NCBI RefSeq assembly: GCF_907164915.1
Contig: NC_061863.1
Location: 25,401,710 to 25,465,709, forward strand
Source: Impatiens glandulifera
Lineage: Eukaryota; Streptophyta; Magnoliopsida; Ericales; Balsaminaceae
Length of the DNA: 64,000 nt
Direction: 5' to 3'
The first letter of the stretch is position 1. Every line of letters starts with the position of its first letter. Positions 1 through 11,130 of this stretch are shown piece by piece. Position numbers and translations under genes: made by a program. The notes under the pieces are model-generated. The model saw only the letters and a program-made list of their open reading frames with translations, was not told the origin of the DNA and did not search any database.

Positions 1-786
1 AGTGAGTAATTTTTTTGTTTGAAAAAGATAGTGAACAGGTTAATAAAATATATATTAAGGAAAAAAATGTTCATTTTGTTTATCAATTTGTATCAAAAGT
101 TCATACAAACTCATTTTACTTCTTAGACTTCAAGAAATGGCTCAAACTACTTTTAATATCATTTTTATTGAATTCCTATAATATATTGATTTGATTTTAG
201 ATTGAAAAATATATATTTAAATCAAGAATTGTGATTAAGAATGTGTAAAAAGTTTGTATAGATGATTTTAAAAAGCTTATGAAATTAACAACACAATTGT
301 TAATAAAATACAATCTAAGACTCTAAGTCAATTTAAAAAAGGAGAGGCAAAAGATAGACAATGAGGAATGATGCAACATATCCACACCAAAAGAAAGTCT
401 ACCGATGCTAGTCAATTAGAGCAGCAGATCTATGCCCAAGCTCTGCGTTTTTAAACTTCGTAGCGATTATATCTTTACCTTCATCGCCGACAAGTAAATA
501 TAAATCGATTTATGTTAGATTTGGTTATAACGTTAATAAATAACTAATAAACCCTATTCTTCTTTTCAGATGCTCTAATGATTGAAAACAATATGAACAA
601 CGAAGTGATAGAACGGACGGAGGAGAATTCGATAATGAGGAATGATCAGTGATGTTGATCATTGAAAAATGCCCAAATCTGGAATGGAATTTATCAACCA
701 AAATATATTATTAAAAAGGTTTAACTCATTCTTATTGCAACTTATTAGCAAATCAATTCTCATTTTAATTTCAGCATTCAAAACAG
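1..786. other. AT-rich spacer, no gene seen
   Basis: The stretch is AT-rich with stops in all frames. The only open frames are short and have no recognisable domain. The last eight bases (779-786, CAAAACAG) are the left copy of the target duplication of the hAT element that follows. Confidence 0.6.
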
Positions 787-803
787 CAGTGGCGGACCTA
801 GAA
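787..803 (+). repeat. Left terminal inverted repeat of the hAT element
   Basis: It starts CAGTGGCGGACCTAG and pairs imperfectly with 2104-2120. The CAGTGGCGG end is common among plant hAT elements. Confidence 0.8.
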
Positions 804-924
804 ATATTTTCTCGGGGGGTCAAATACCTAATAACGTAGTATTTTTTGACTATCAAATAAATGCATTTTTTAATTAAAATTTTACTCGATAATTACATAA
901 AAATACTAATAAACACAATTACTA

Positions 925-1450
925 AATTATTCTTATCCATGAGTCGGTACAAAAAAAGACAAATATCTTCATTACGTTGACTATATCAATCAATCAATTC
1001 AAGAAATTTTCCTTTATTTGATGAACTACTTGACTCATCATGTCCTCGAAAAGGTAATCCTTGCCTCAATAGAAAGCGCGTTACATCAAATATTGTCGTT
1101 AAACATGTGTGATAATTTATTTCTATATCACGACCATGTGTACGTAAAACGTTTCTCACGTTATGTCTTTGATCTTAAAATGATTCAAATTGAATTCTAG
1201 CTTCATTATGACAACTATTTGAAGTTCTCGTATGACGATTGAATCTTTCTAATGCTCTTTTCCAATTTTTGTACTCATCTCCTATAAATGTATCATCTAC
1301 GTTTTCTCTATTTAAAGGTTTGAAAAGATAACACCAAAAACAAAATGATGCATCTTTTGATATGCTATATTCTAACCATGTATATTTGATCAGTAACATT
1401 AGACTCATTAGTAGGCTCATTAATTGATTGAGAAGACTCATGCTGGTCAT
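925..1450 (-). pseudogene. hAT transposase fragment (TTF-type zinc finger region)
   Basis: Read on the minus strand, residues include WLEYSISKDASFCFWCYLFK followed by a YKNWKRALERFNRH block. These are hallmarks of the TTF-type zinc-finger / DUF4371 hAT proteins of plants (zinc finger MYM-type protein 1-like). The frame continues past a TAA after FESF into RHNVRNVLRTHGRDIEINY and a TRFLLRQGLPFRGHDES block. It then meets a TGA where the family usually has Trp (LID-stop-YSQRNEDI). Only the N-terminal region survives; the RNase H-like catalytic core and dimerisation domain are absent. It is non-functional, but the identity is clear from the motifs. Confidence 0.85.
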
Positions 1451-2103
1451 GTGATGTAGAAGTACAAATTCGTTTATAGAACATCTTCATTATTTTATAT
1501 CCTACATAAAATAAATGATTAAAAATAAATATGTGTCACAACCCCTAAATAAAATCTAACAAATACATTTATTTGTTAAAATAATTTAAAATTAAGAAAT
1601 ATAAAATAATATTTTACCCTTATATTTATATAAATGGTTATTTTACCCTTATATTTATAAGTAATTTGTATTATTAATTATATTAAAATTAATAAAATAT
1701 ATATATATAAATAAATTATAATATAAATGTAGTTTTAAAATAAATAATAATATTATATAATTTTTATTATTTTATATATAATTCTTTATATTTTAACTTA
1801 TATAAATAAAGGTTATTTATATATTAACTAAAATTTATGTATTATTATAAATATTGTATTTTAGAAAAAAAAATTTGTATAAAATAAAATATTAATAATA
1901 ATTACTTGTATTTTAGAAAATATTTTGGATTAGTTTATTATAAATAGTGTTTGTATAAAATAAGGTTATAATTAAAAAAAAGTTAGAGGCATGGTTTAAT
2001 CACCTGACCTCTACTATAGATTCCAGCTCCAAAACCATTTAGGCAAAGACTTATTTAATAAATATATATATAATATCTTAAAAGTTTTATCCTAGTAGCC
2101 CCC

Positions 2104-2120
2104 TTGTAGGTCCATCACTG
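2104..2120 (-). repeat. Right terminal inverted repeat of the hAT element
   Basis: Read on the minus strand it starts CAGTGATGGACCTAC. It differs from the left end by a two-base substitution (GC versus AT) near the tip. Confidence 0.8.
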
Positions 2121-3384
2121 CAAAACAACCAACTCTTAAATATTGAGCAAAACCAAGTTATATACTTAACATAGTTTCAATATATAGTAGTATTGATAAA
2201 AAAATAAAATTCATTTTATTAAGAGAGTAAACATATTAATTTACTGTTAAAAGTAAAATATTTCATTTTATTTTATGAAGAAGTAAATAAGTTTGAAATA
2301 TATTTTATATGAATTTTAAAATTTAATAAGTTTAGTTATATGTAATTTCTAATTTAAATATTTTAGTTTTATTAAACACTTTTATTTTTTATTCATTATT
2401 AAATTTAATTAAAAAATTAATTTTTTTTTTTAAATTTTTTTAAAATAATAATATTATAAATTAAAATAATAAATATATATTAACTATTTAAAACATATCA
2501 ACAACATAAATGTACTAAATAAATAAATTAATTTTTAAATTTAATTTATATTAAATAAGTCTTTTTATCAATAATAATTTAATTATCTTTTAGTTAATCA
2601 ATATTAATTATTCTAATGCAGAAACTTAAATTAAAAGAAATTTCTTCTCTGAAGATTAAGTTGAAAGGTCATCCATAAAGAAGCTTAATTTTCATCCCAT
2701 CTTAAGTCAATGATGATCATTCTCATAAGAAGCTTAAGTTAAAACAAAGTAAATTCTCCTTGAAAGGATTAAGTTGAAGGGTCATCCCATGCATAAACTT
2801 ATTGAAATTTCCCCATACACAACTTAAGTCAAAGGGTCATCCCATCAGAGACTTATGTCAAGCAAAAAATCATCCCCACATAATTCACACACTTTCATAA
2901 CTATTTATCCTTTTATGAGAATACGTAAATAGCTTATCACAAGCTCGGTCTTAATAAATTTAAAACAACTAAACCCTACGTCAATATTAGGGACATTTTT
3001 ATAATAAAAAATAAAATAAAATTCAATTTCAAAAAGGATGATGACCCTTAAGCTCTTAGGTGCAGCGAGTGAACGACGAGTAAGAGTTGACAAACGAGTA
3101 AGGATGTGGGAAAAACATTTTTCCCCAACGCGTGTCTCTTGACGAGCCGATGTAACTGGTGAGATTCGTGCAAGATGCTTCGCAAATGGACCTACCTCAA
3201 GCCCATACATAAGCTTTAGCTACTAGTGTTTAAGAGGGAGCTCGTAGAAGATAAATGCCTAGACTTGGAACCATGTTATCAATAGAGTCGACATCTCGTC
3301 TCAAATAGAAGTCAAGTTCACGAATCTAATGCCTCAAAATGAAAAAATCAAGTCAAGAAAGACTAGTTGGGTGAAATACGAAAA

Positions 3385-3605
3385 ACAACATTATTGTTCA
3401 TTTAGAATTTCGTCTAATTTGGCAAGAAAGAACAAAGTGTTTGAGTCTATTAGATACACTGCAGTTATCAAGAAAAAAGACCGAAGTAAAAAAGAAAATA
3501 CTCAAAGAGGTTGAGATATAAAATTACTATTTGTTGTTCATTTAGACTTTTGTCTAATTGCCAAGCAAAACAATAATGTATCGATTCTATCAAATATACT
3601 CTAAG
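3385..3605 (+). repeat. Local duplication of about 70 bp, spacing about 141 bp
   Basis: A block containing TTGTTCATTTAGA...TCGTCTAATT...GCAAG...AACAA at about 3391-3460 recurs in diverged form at about 3532-3601. Intervening sequence differs. It looks like an old tandem duplication. Confidence 0.5.
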
Positions 3606-4024
3606 TATAAAGAAGAGCCCAAAAACATAGAATCTAAAACACATTCACTTCCGATTATGAGAAGTGAGACTAAACTTCATGGTGCATGGTTGGAAGGTTA
3701 AGCATAATCTGAACCTTACAATGAAGTTCGACTAAACAAATTCCTTGAAAAAAACTAAGGAAAAATGTCTCAACGAAAGACAAGTGTCTAAATAGATGAC
3801 ATTGATCTCGATGAGAATCAATTATATATGGTGTACTCTTGACACATTCTAAAGAAGGATGTATCGACCGATTTCCGAAGATGTTTCAATATGACCAAAC
3901 ATCTGGAAAGAGCTGAAAAGACGTTAACACCTGGAAGGTTAAAATAGTTTAACTTCTAACTTAATAAATAAAAAAAGAGCATCGAGAGAGCACTCGATAT
4001 AGAAATGCATTTTAAATTTCAATA

Positions 4025-4152
4025 AGAGGCGATTGATTTAAATTCACAAACTCACTTGAATTTCAATTGGAGGCGATTGGTTCATTGTGAATTTCATCCT
4101 CAAACGAGGCGATTGGTTTCATCTCAAACTTCAATCGAAGGCGATTGGTTTA
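4025..4152 (+). repeat. Four degenerate copies of a GAGGCGATTGGTT phrase
   Basis: GAGGCGATTG or AAGGCGATTGG recurs four times at spacings of roughly 35 to 45 bases, each near a TTTCAAT or TCTCAAAC phrase. This is a short imperfect tandem array with no coding sense. Confidence 0.55.
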
Positions 4153-4332
4153 ACATCATTACCAAGACAAAGTTAAGTCTTCAACGATTAGACCATCAAC
4201 TGAGTCTAAAGAATGAAGAGTCAATAATTACACGAGTCTCTCGAGAGGCTCGTCAGATTTGTTCTCTTTTCGTTCAATAAATCTGAAATAAACTATAAAT
4301 TGGGAATTTCCAACTACAGTGCCTATGTTAAA

Positions 4333-4799
4333 TGCCACGGCTCAGTCTTTTCACTAACGATCCGTGCGACACTAGTTACGATATTCACAAGAACGAGTAA
4401 CTAGTCAGCCTTACTCGACACAACACTCTACGCTTAATAGAATTGACACAAGAATTCTAGAGAGAGAGAGAGTAAACTCTTACAAAGAATAATATTATAT
4501 CACTTGAATACTTGGTGGTTTACAAAGGAATACCTCAAAGGTATTTATAGGTCTATCCTCAACTACTACATTAATTACATAACACCCAACTACCTCATTA
4601 ATAAAGTGCTAGCCAACCACTACATTAATGGGTTACTACCCAACTGCCACCTTAATAGCTTACTAACCAACCACTACATTAAATGTCTCATTAATGTAAA
4701 GCATGCCATGCTTTCTTACAAAGCTTCTAGAATTTTTCTTGGGTTGGGCCTTCATGGATGATTAAGCCTCTTGGGTTAGGAAGACAAGTGGGCCGTGAA
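4333..4799 (-). repeat. 3' LTR of the gypsy element
   Basis: It aligns along its whole length with 7057-7517, sharing blocks such as ACGAGTAACTAGTCAG, GAATTCTAGAGAGAGA and CATGGATGATTAAGCC. It is clearly diverged (for example TGCCACGGCTCAG versus TGTCACAGACTTAG at the outer end), so the insertion is not recent. Confidence 0.88.
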
Positions 4800-4812
4800 A
4801 TTCTCCCCCACT
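4800..4812 (-). promoter_or_regulatory. Polypurine tract of the gypsy element
   Basis: The minus strand reads AGTGGGGGAGAA immediately before the 3' LTR. This is the expected second-strand primer. Confidence 0.8.
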
Positions 4813-4819
4813 CATTCCG

Positions 4820-5330
4820 GCGACATCCTCGTCGCATCCTCCTTGTAGGTCTGGATGATGTCTCCAAATGCGACAAAAGTTTTGAGCGATATGCTAACCT
4901 TCCAACCTGTTTCTTCTCTAAGAAATGACCTTCAAATTGTCTCACAAGCCCCTTGTGAACTTTGGAAAATTGTCCCTCTTGATGGAGGAGAAGTTTTACT
5001 ATCACCCGGTTTCCTCCTAACTCCAAGTGTCTTCTCTTCTTGTGCCCCCATTTCTTCATTCTCTTGGAGACCTTATCAATTTTGCACTTCCCTTTCTTGA
5101 GGAACAACTCCTCCGGTTGTCTCTTCAATTCCTCCAATTTGGGAGGTTCCATGCGATAAAGAACTGTCGCTGATGGTTTAGTACATTTGCTTAACTCTTC
5201 TATGTGATCCACCTCTCTCTTATGGTGGGGTTTCTTTGGTAATCTAATGGACATTACATCATGACATTTCTCTAGGACAGTTGTAACTTATGGAGGTGTC
5301 TTCTTTACCCATTTTGAGAGTTGCATGGCG
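4820..5330 (-). pseudogene. Fused RT N-terminus and integrase C-terminus (deletion junction)
   Basis: Minus-strand residues VLEKCHDVM..LPKKPHHKREVDH then YRMEPPKLEELKRQPEELF match the conserved linker and first helix of gypsy reverse transcriptase. Within the same frame, at about 5085-5105, the text changes to KVSKRMKKWGHKKRRHLELG, then a KVHKGLVRQFEGHF block. These are the C-terminal integrase region and GPF/Y-like motif. Thus roughly 2.5 kb of pol (RT core, RNase H, integrase core) is missing, and the join is in frame. A terminal DATRMSPE-stop lies in another frame at about 4815-4840. Confidence 0.8.
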
Positions 5331-5339
5331 AAGAGGTAC

Positions 5340-5714
5340 CTAGTTATTCTCTTGCCCTCTCTTGTTAAAGGTATTGTGCAAGTATTTCCTTGCTCTAAAA
5401 TGTACATAATATTGATATAAGGGAGTCAAAAAGGCATTTAACTTGTCTAGGAACTCTATGCCAAGAACCATTTTGTAGTCGTCCATGTCAATAATGGAGA
5501 AATCGAGAAGGCCAGTCCACTTCCCCAAGTTGACCTTTACATTACGAGCAACTCCATAAGTTGCACTTGGTGCCGAGTTGACTACTTTAAGCCACCCCTT
5601 CTCTTTGGTGTATCTGATCCCCAGTCTTTCCGCCTCTTTTACCTCTAGAAAGTTATTGGTGGCTCCCGTATCCAACAAAACTTTAACCACGTGGTTTCTT
5701 ACTATTGTTTCCAC
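5340..5714 (-). pseudogene. Gypsy aspartic protease domain
   Basis: The open frame contains VKVLLDTGATNNFL, the retropepsin active-site motif D-T-G-A, near residue 15. It also has a MVLGIEFLDK motif near residue 82, the conserved C-terminal Ile-Leu-Gly-type segment. It follows gag and precedes the RT linker, as in Ty3/gypsy polyproteins. The catalytic triplet is intact even though the surrounding polyprotein is broken. On its own it is a polyprotein domain, not a separate gene. Confidence 0.85.
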
Positions 5715-5819
5715 GAATAGTCGTCATTTCTTTGCGGACTTTGGCTCCTCAAACTTTACTTTAATGACACTAAGGAGATTTAACGACCCCAATCAAACTT
5801 CATCATGAAGGACTTCTTG

Positions 5820-7023
5820 CTCCTCCATCAAAGCGGATAGTTTTTTCTTCATAGGGAACTCTCTTGCTTTATGCGGCCCTTCACAAAAAAAAACACTTTA
5901 TCTGGGGTCTCTCTCCACGTTTCTCGTCCCGATCTTCTCTACCACTGGGCTTCGTAAACTTATCTGGGTCTTCATTGTTGTAGAAATTGTCTCCACCATT
6001 TCCCCCTCGTTATTCCTCTCATAGGTCGAATTTGGTTTCTCTTGCCTTCTCATTTCGACAAGAGATTCAGCCACATCAATAGCGGTGTTTAGATCTTGGA
6101 CACCACGCCGTTCCAACTCCAGCTTTGCCCACATTTGTAGACCATTAGTGAAAGCGAACAAGGCTTCATCGTCTGAGTAGTTAGGGATCTCAAGGAGATC
6201 AGTAGCGATGAACTCCTTGACATACTCCTTGATACTCTCCCTTTGTGAGAGTCGCCGCAACTTGGCCCTTGCTTCTTGAATGACGTTTTAGGATAGAACT
6301 GTCTCTTGAGTTCCTCCTTGAATTCACCCTAGGTATTGATAGTACATAGACCTCTTTCTATGTCACTACTTCTTCTCCTCCACCACAGTATTGATGTATC
6401 TTCTAGGTACGTCGTGACAATATATATCTTTCTCGCTTCGTCCACTAGGCTGAGTGCTTTGAAGTACTAATCCAGACCCCATAAGAAGTTGTCAATCTCT
6501 TTTGCGTTCCTCTCTCCTAAATACAATTTAGGTCTTGGAACGTCTATCCTTGTCGAATTAGGGACTCCTATAGGTGCACGTCCGCACTCTTGCGCAACCG
6601 TCTTCTTGAGTAATGCCACATCCTTTTTAGTGGCTTGTAATTTACATGTCAGTACCTCGAGTTTCTCGTTCAAGGTATTGATCTCACCAAGTAGGGTCTG
6701 CTCCATGATCTGAGTTTTCTCTTGACATTTGGACAACCCTCGTTCAAGGCACCTTGCATCCCTTCTCGGAGCTCGTCTCTCTCCTTCTTAAGCTCGGCGA
6801 TGCATTCCCCTAGGTCCCCGAAGTTATCTTGTCCGTAAGCCACAATGAGTTCTTCTTTCTCCAACTTGGAGACAATGTCAACGATAGCATCTCTTGATCT
6901 CCCCCTTTCTTTGGTATTTTTTTGATCTTCCCACTTGAACCTGGCTCGGGTTCGTAAAATCATCTCCGATCTCTTGGGGAAGTTTCTCCACTCCGTCCAT
7001 ATTATTAATAGTGGAACTTTCAT
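5820..7023 (-). pseudogene. Gypsy gag (capsid and zinc knuckle), frameshifted
   Basis: Translated pieces lie in three frames. An N-terminal charged, coiled-coil-like segment (about 6740-7023) is followed by PRPKLYLGERNAKEIDNFLWGL at about 6470-6560. Next comes WWRRRSSDIERGL...EFKEELKRQFYP (about 6300-6390), the typical retrotransposon-gag core, and then ESIKEYVKEF...FTNGLQMWAKLEL at 5898-6260. Near 5840-5885 the residues CEGPHKAREFP correspond to the zinc knuckle, but the last cysteine is replaced by Phe. Several stops and shifts make it non-functional. The order matches plant Ty3/gypsy gag. Confidence 0.8.
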
Positions 7024-7042
7024 TCGGTCTCTTCATCATTCT

Positions 7043-7054
7043 GCTCTAATACCA
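7043..7054 (-). promoter_or_regulatory. Primer-binding site of the gypsy element (initiator tRNA-Met)
   Basis: The minus strand reads TGGTATTAGAGC, 11 of 12 bases of the plant tRNA-iMet complement TGGTATCAGAGC, two bases from the LTR edge. Confidence 0.85.
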
Positions 7055-7056
7055 AC

Positions 7057-7517
7057 TGTCACAGACTTAGTTTTTCGACTAACAATCCGTGCGACACTAG
7101 TTACGATCTTCGCAAAAACGAGTAACTAGTCAGTCTTACTCGAAACAAACACTTGATGTTTGATTGAATGGAAACACGAATTCTAGAGAGAGAAAATATC
7201 TCTTACAAAAGTAGAATTATATTAACCGAATACTTGGTGATTTATAAAAAAATACCTCAAATATATTTATAGGGCTATCTCCAACTACTACATTAATTAC
7301 ATATTACCCAACTATCTCATTAACGATGTTCTAACCAACTACCACATTAATGTCTCACTACCCAACTACCATATTAATGACTTACTAACTAACCACCCCA
7401 TTTAATAACATATTAATGTAAGACATGCTTTCTTACAAGGCTTCTAGAATGTTCATTGGGTTGGGCTCTCATGGATGATTAAGCCCTTAGGTTTAGGAAG
7501 ACAAGGGAGACGTGACA
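7057..7517 (-). repeat. 5' LTR of the gypsy element
   Basis: This is the direct-repeat partner of 4333-4799. On the minus strand it begins TGTCACGTC and ends CTGTGACA, the canonical TG...CA ends, with the primer-binding site two bases further in. Confidence 0.88.
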
Positions 7518-9575
7518 TACTGCACCCAACCGAGGAGGCTGACCGTGTTGTTGCTGCTGATAGAACCTGACCATGTTTTCTAGCCTACTTTCAGCCATGA
7601 TTGAGAGATGGCCTCCTTGCGACTGAGGAGGCTAGATCGCGGACGATTTTTTTTAAAATATTTTCTTCTTTTATTTTTTAAAAATAAAAAAGGTAAAGCA
7701 TAATTGTTTTAAAAGAGGTCAAAATTGAATTAGTAAAGACCCAAGGGACGTTGTGGGACATAACTTGACATTCCGAGAAATAATGTTTCCCACACGTAAC
7801 CATATGCCGAACTCATTATGAATCTCTAAATGTGGCATGCATTCACCTAATTTATTTCTAATTTAATAAAATTAGGTGGTAATCATAGTCGCGAGTTTAT
7901 TAAAAATCAAAAAAAATTAAATAGGTTTATGATTGATTTCCCATTTAATATCTCAATCTCTTCAAGATTCGACGATATAATAAGTTATGAAGTCGTCTAC
8001 AAATCTTGTTTTCAACTTTAAATATTTGATAATATAAAATTGATTGCCCTCACAACTTCTTTCTTTTGAAAAAAATTCGCGAATTGACATAAAAATAAAA
8101 TCAAACTTTCGACGTTAAAATTGTGCACATTATAAAACTTTTATTTTTCTTAATAATACTTTTCAAAATAATATAGATATGTATACTATTTGAATATTAA
8201 AATTAATTAAAACAACTTATTTTGGTTGATTAGTTATAACTTAATGACTACAGGGAACTATTTGATAATTTTTTTAAATTTTTTTAGGTGATCCTACTTA
8301 GGAAATGACTATGCAAAGGTATAGATTGGATCACCTAGAGTGGGCTGTTCCCACTAACCTCATCTGAGTCATTGTCAATGTAAAATAGACCATGTTCTAA
8401 TTTATCAAATTGTATGTTGATTGTTGAACCATTCTTTAATAACTTTTGCCTCCACCATCATATCTATGAGAACACTCATCACATAAAACACCCACTAACT
8501 CCAAAATTGTAAGAATTAGTTTTAGTATGAAGAGAAATTCTATATATTTTACTTTTTAAAGAGAGAAAGATGCCATTAATCAACCCTAGAAAATTGAATT
8601 AGATGTCATTTAACATAAAAAATAGTTTTTTTTTTTATTTTTTTATTTTTTTCTTTCTGAAAATCCATTTCTTTTAGCATAATTTTAATAAGATTTACTT
8701 AAAGATTTTTGTATACAAAATCTCTTTCTATTTAAATTTTTGATGAACTAATTCTACAAATAAGAAATAGTTATATATTAAAGGAATTAGTTTGAAAATA
8801 TTAATAATTTCTTATAATTTTATAATGTTTAATTTTAAAACAATTTTATAATATTTAATTTAATTTTTTTTATAATGTTTAATTTTAATTTTTTTTAATA
8901 TATTATTTGATAAAAATATTTAAAAGTATAATTATATAATAATATAATGATTTTTGTAATACAGAGCAATAAGGGATAGGAAAGAACTATATTAAAAAAA
9001 AAAAAGTGTGAATAGAGAATTTTTTTATCAGACACGTCAGTCATTTTCTTTCTTATTTACTTTTTCAAACTCTCTTGCCACGTCATTTCCTTAACTTTCC
9101 TAAACACCCTCTCAAATTATTTTCCCTATAATTTGTATTATTATATATATATATATATTATATAAAGAGAAACCAGGACAAACATTTGAGAGTTGAACTT
9201 GAAACAACTCCACCGGCCACTAAACCCACTAAAAAAGAATCTCAAGATGACATTGCTAATACCGTGGTGGGACCCACTATCCACTAAACTCCAGTTATTT
9301 ATTTCTAAAAATATAACAAATATTAAAGTACAAGACAAAAAAACATGAAATAAACAACATTGCGAACGTATACAATGCGGGCTTGAGAAAATAATAATAA
9401 TTTTTTTATATGTAATTAAAGAAAATCAAACCTAGAATTTAATATAAAAAAGTTGTTACACAAACTACTTAACCAACTAATATAACTCTTGTAATATTTA
9501 AATATTAGAATATATACAACCTTTATAAATAATAAATTATTTTTATAACTAGGCTTTAGTCATTATTTAACAATT
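7518..9575. other. AT-rich spacer, no gene seen
   Basis: It is mostly A/T runs, including repeated TATAATGTTTAATTTTAA phrases at about 8816-8890 and a TA dinucleotide tract near 9142-9162. No open frame shows a domain. It separates the gypsy element from the foldback-type element. Confidence 0.6.
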
Positions 9576-9769
9576 TAGATCTTCTGCTACTGAATAAGGT
9601 GTTCCCCTGTTGCGAACCAATCAAAATACAGAAGCATTATTATATTAAAAAATGAAAGTTGGGTTGAAAGTAAAAGAGAGAATCCGAAACCCGAATTTCA
9701 TTACGGGTTCACCCCAAACACCGTTAACGGAATGTAGAGATACGATATTGAGTGAAACATACTTCTCTC

Positions 9770-10660
9770 CAAGCGCCATGTAAAACGGACTGAAGAGATG
9801 CGCTTTTAAGTTAAGCTTACTTCGCTCCAAGAGCATATAAAACGGAAGTTACATACTTCGCTCCAAATGTCATGTAAAACGGACTGAAGAGATGCGCTTT
9901 TTAGTGAAGCATACTTCACTCCAAGTGCCATGTAAAACAGACTGAAAAGAAGCGCTTTTCAGTGAAGCATACTTTGCTTCAATTAATTTATATGCCTAGA
10001 GGTTCATGTAAAACCTCCAACACATCAATGTAAAGACATTTTAGCGTTCATGTAAAAACATTTATTCATTCATGTATGTAAAACCATTGGAGGATGTGGA
10101 GAAGCTGTTTTTAGTGATGCATACTTCACTTCAAACGCCATGTAAAACGGAAGTGAAGCATATTTCGCTCCAAGCGCCATATAAAACGGAAGAGAAGCAT
10201 ACTTCGCTCCAAGCACCATGTAAATGGAAGTGAAGCATACTTCACTCCAAGTATTGTTATAAAACGGAAGTGAAGCATACTTCGCTCCAAGCTCCATGTA
10301 AAATGGAAGTGAAGCTACTTCGCTCCAAGCGCCATGTAAAACGGACTGAAGATATGCGTTTTTTAGTGAAGCATACTTTACTTCAAACGTCATGTAAAAC
10401 GAAAGTGAAACATACTTTTCTCCAAGCGCCATGTAAAACGGAAGTGAAACATACTTCGCTCCAAACACCATGTAAAATGGAAGTGAATCATACTTCGCTC
10501 CAAGTATTGTTGTAAAACGGAAGTGAAGCATACTTCGCTCCAAGCGCCATGTAAAATGGAAGTGAAGCATACTTCGCTCCAAGCGTCATGTAAAACGGAA
10601 GTGAAGCATACTTCGCTCCAAACGCCATGTAAAACGGACTGAAGAGATGCGCTTTTTTTA
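9770..10660 (+). repeat. 39-bp tandem array in left arm
   Basis: The best-preserved run is 10120-10625. The unit is CGCTCCAAGCGCCATGTAAA followed by ACGGAAGTGAAGCATACTT, 39 bases. Variants include an insertion unit with CTGAAGAGATGCGCTTTT and a TATTGTTGTAAAA version. Because 39 is divisible by three, the array gives a spurious long open frame of 13-residue repeats on the minus strand. Confidence 0.85.
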
Positions 10661-10989
10661 GTGAAGCTTACTTTGTTTCAATTAGTTTATATGCCTAAAG
10701 GTTCATGTAAAATCTCCAACACATCCATGTACAAACATTTTAGCATTCTTGTTAAAACATTTATTCATTCATGTATTTAAACCCATTGGAGAATTAAAAT
10801 AAGCGCGACAACTAGTGAAGCTTACTTTGCTCCAGATTTTGCCAGCGCAACCTAGTGAAACTATCTTCACTTATATTTTAATATTTGTGAAGTTAAAATC
10901 ACTTAATGAAGGATCAAAACAATTTTTTCCCACTGCAAATTCATTTTCTGCAATGTTTTTTTATAATAATATATATATAAACCCTAATA

Positions 10990-11130
10990 TCATTTTATAT
11001 TATAAAAACTTCCTTCCGATTCATCTCTCTCTCTCTTCAAGCTTCTGCCTCCTTTCACAGCGATTCAAATCTGGCTCCCGTCTACCATAAATTTTTTTGC
11101 CAAGAAGATCGAAAATCAATCTCGAAAATG
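10990..11130 (+). promoter_or_regulatory. Inward promoter and 5' leader in left arm
   Basis: An AAACCCTAAT telo-box-like motif and a TATTATAAAAAC TATA-like box (about 10998-11009) precede a CT-rich leader (CTCTCTCTCTTCAAGCTTC) and ATG at 11128. Directly after ATG is GTACATA, resembling a splice donor. A matching arrangement sits in the right arm. Confidence 0.55.

Larger units (their letters stand above)
787..2120 (-). mobile_element. Decayed hAT-superfamily DNA transposon
   Basis: The left end reads CAGTGGCGGACCTA and the reverse complement of the right end reads CAGTGATGGACCTA, so the terminal inverted repeats match at 12 of 14 positions. Flanks are CAAAACAG (779-786) and CAAAACAA (2121-2128), a 7/8 match to the 8-bp duplication typical of hAT elements. 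Inside, on the minus strand, is a fragment of a plant TTF-zinc-finger hAT transposase. The element is only 1.33 kb and has no intact ORF, so it is a deletion derivative. The right two thirds is AT-rich non-coding sequence. Confidence 0.85.
2129..4332. other. Intergenic stretch with degenerate short repeats, no gene recognised
   Basis: 2129-2620 is very AT-rich. 2640-2870 contains a loosely repeated phrase of the type CTTAAGT...GGGTCATCCCAT. An open minus frame at 2905-3210 and a plus frame at 3329-3514 show no domain I recognise and lack gene context, so I do not call them as genes. Confidence 0.5.
4333..7517 (-). mobile_element. Ty3/gypsy LTR retrotransposon, internally deleted
   Basis: Two direct repeats of about 465 bp bound a 2.26-kb interior. 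On the minus strand the LTR starts TGTCACG and ends GTGACA (right copy). Next to the right LTR is a tRNA-Met type primer site, and next to the left LTR is a polypurine tract, so 5' is on the right. The interior encodes gag, aspartic protease, the beginning of reverse transcriptase and then the end of integrase. The RT core, RNase H and the integrase core are missing. The 5-base flanks do not match (TTAAA left, TACTG right), so no target duplication is visible. Mobility would need proteins from another element. Confidence 0.88.

Noticed and set aside
1018..1200. 60-codon plus-strand open frame
   Set aside because: It is antisense to the hAT transposase fragment, which gives clear family motifs on the minus strand.
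2905..3210. 101-codon minus frame as a possible gene
   Set aside because: No recognisable domain, low-complexity C-terminus and no supporting promoter or neighbouring exons.
4328..7522. Target duplication of the gypsy element
   Set aside because: Flanks TTAAA and TACTG do not match, so no duplication is claimed; one end may have been altered after insertion.
10070..10582. 170-codon open frame with a 13-residue repeat (GAKYASLPFYMAL type), and similar frames at 17133-17673
   Set aside because: The frame exists only because the 39-bp tandem unit is a multiple of three. It lies in both inverted arms in several frames and has no gene context.
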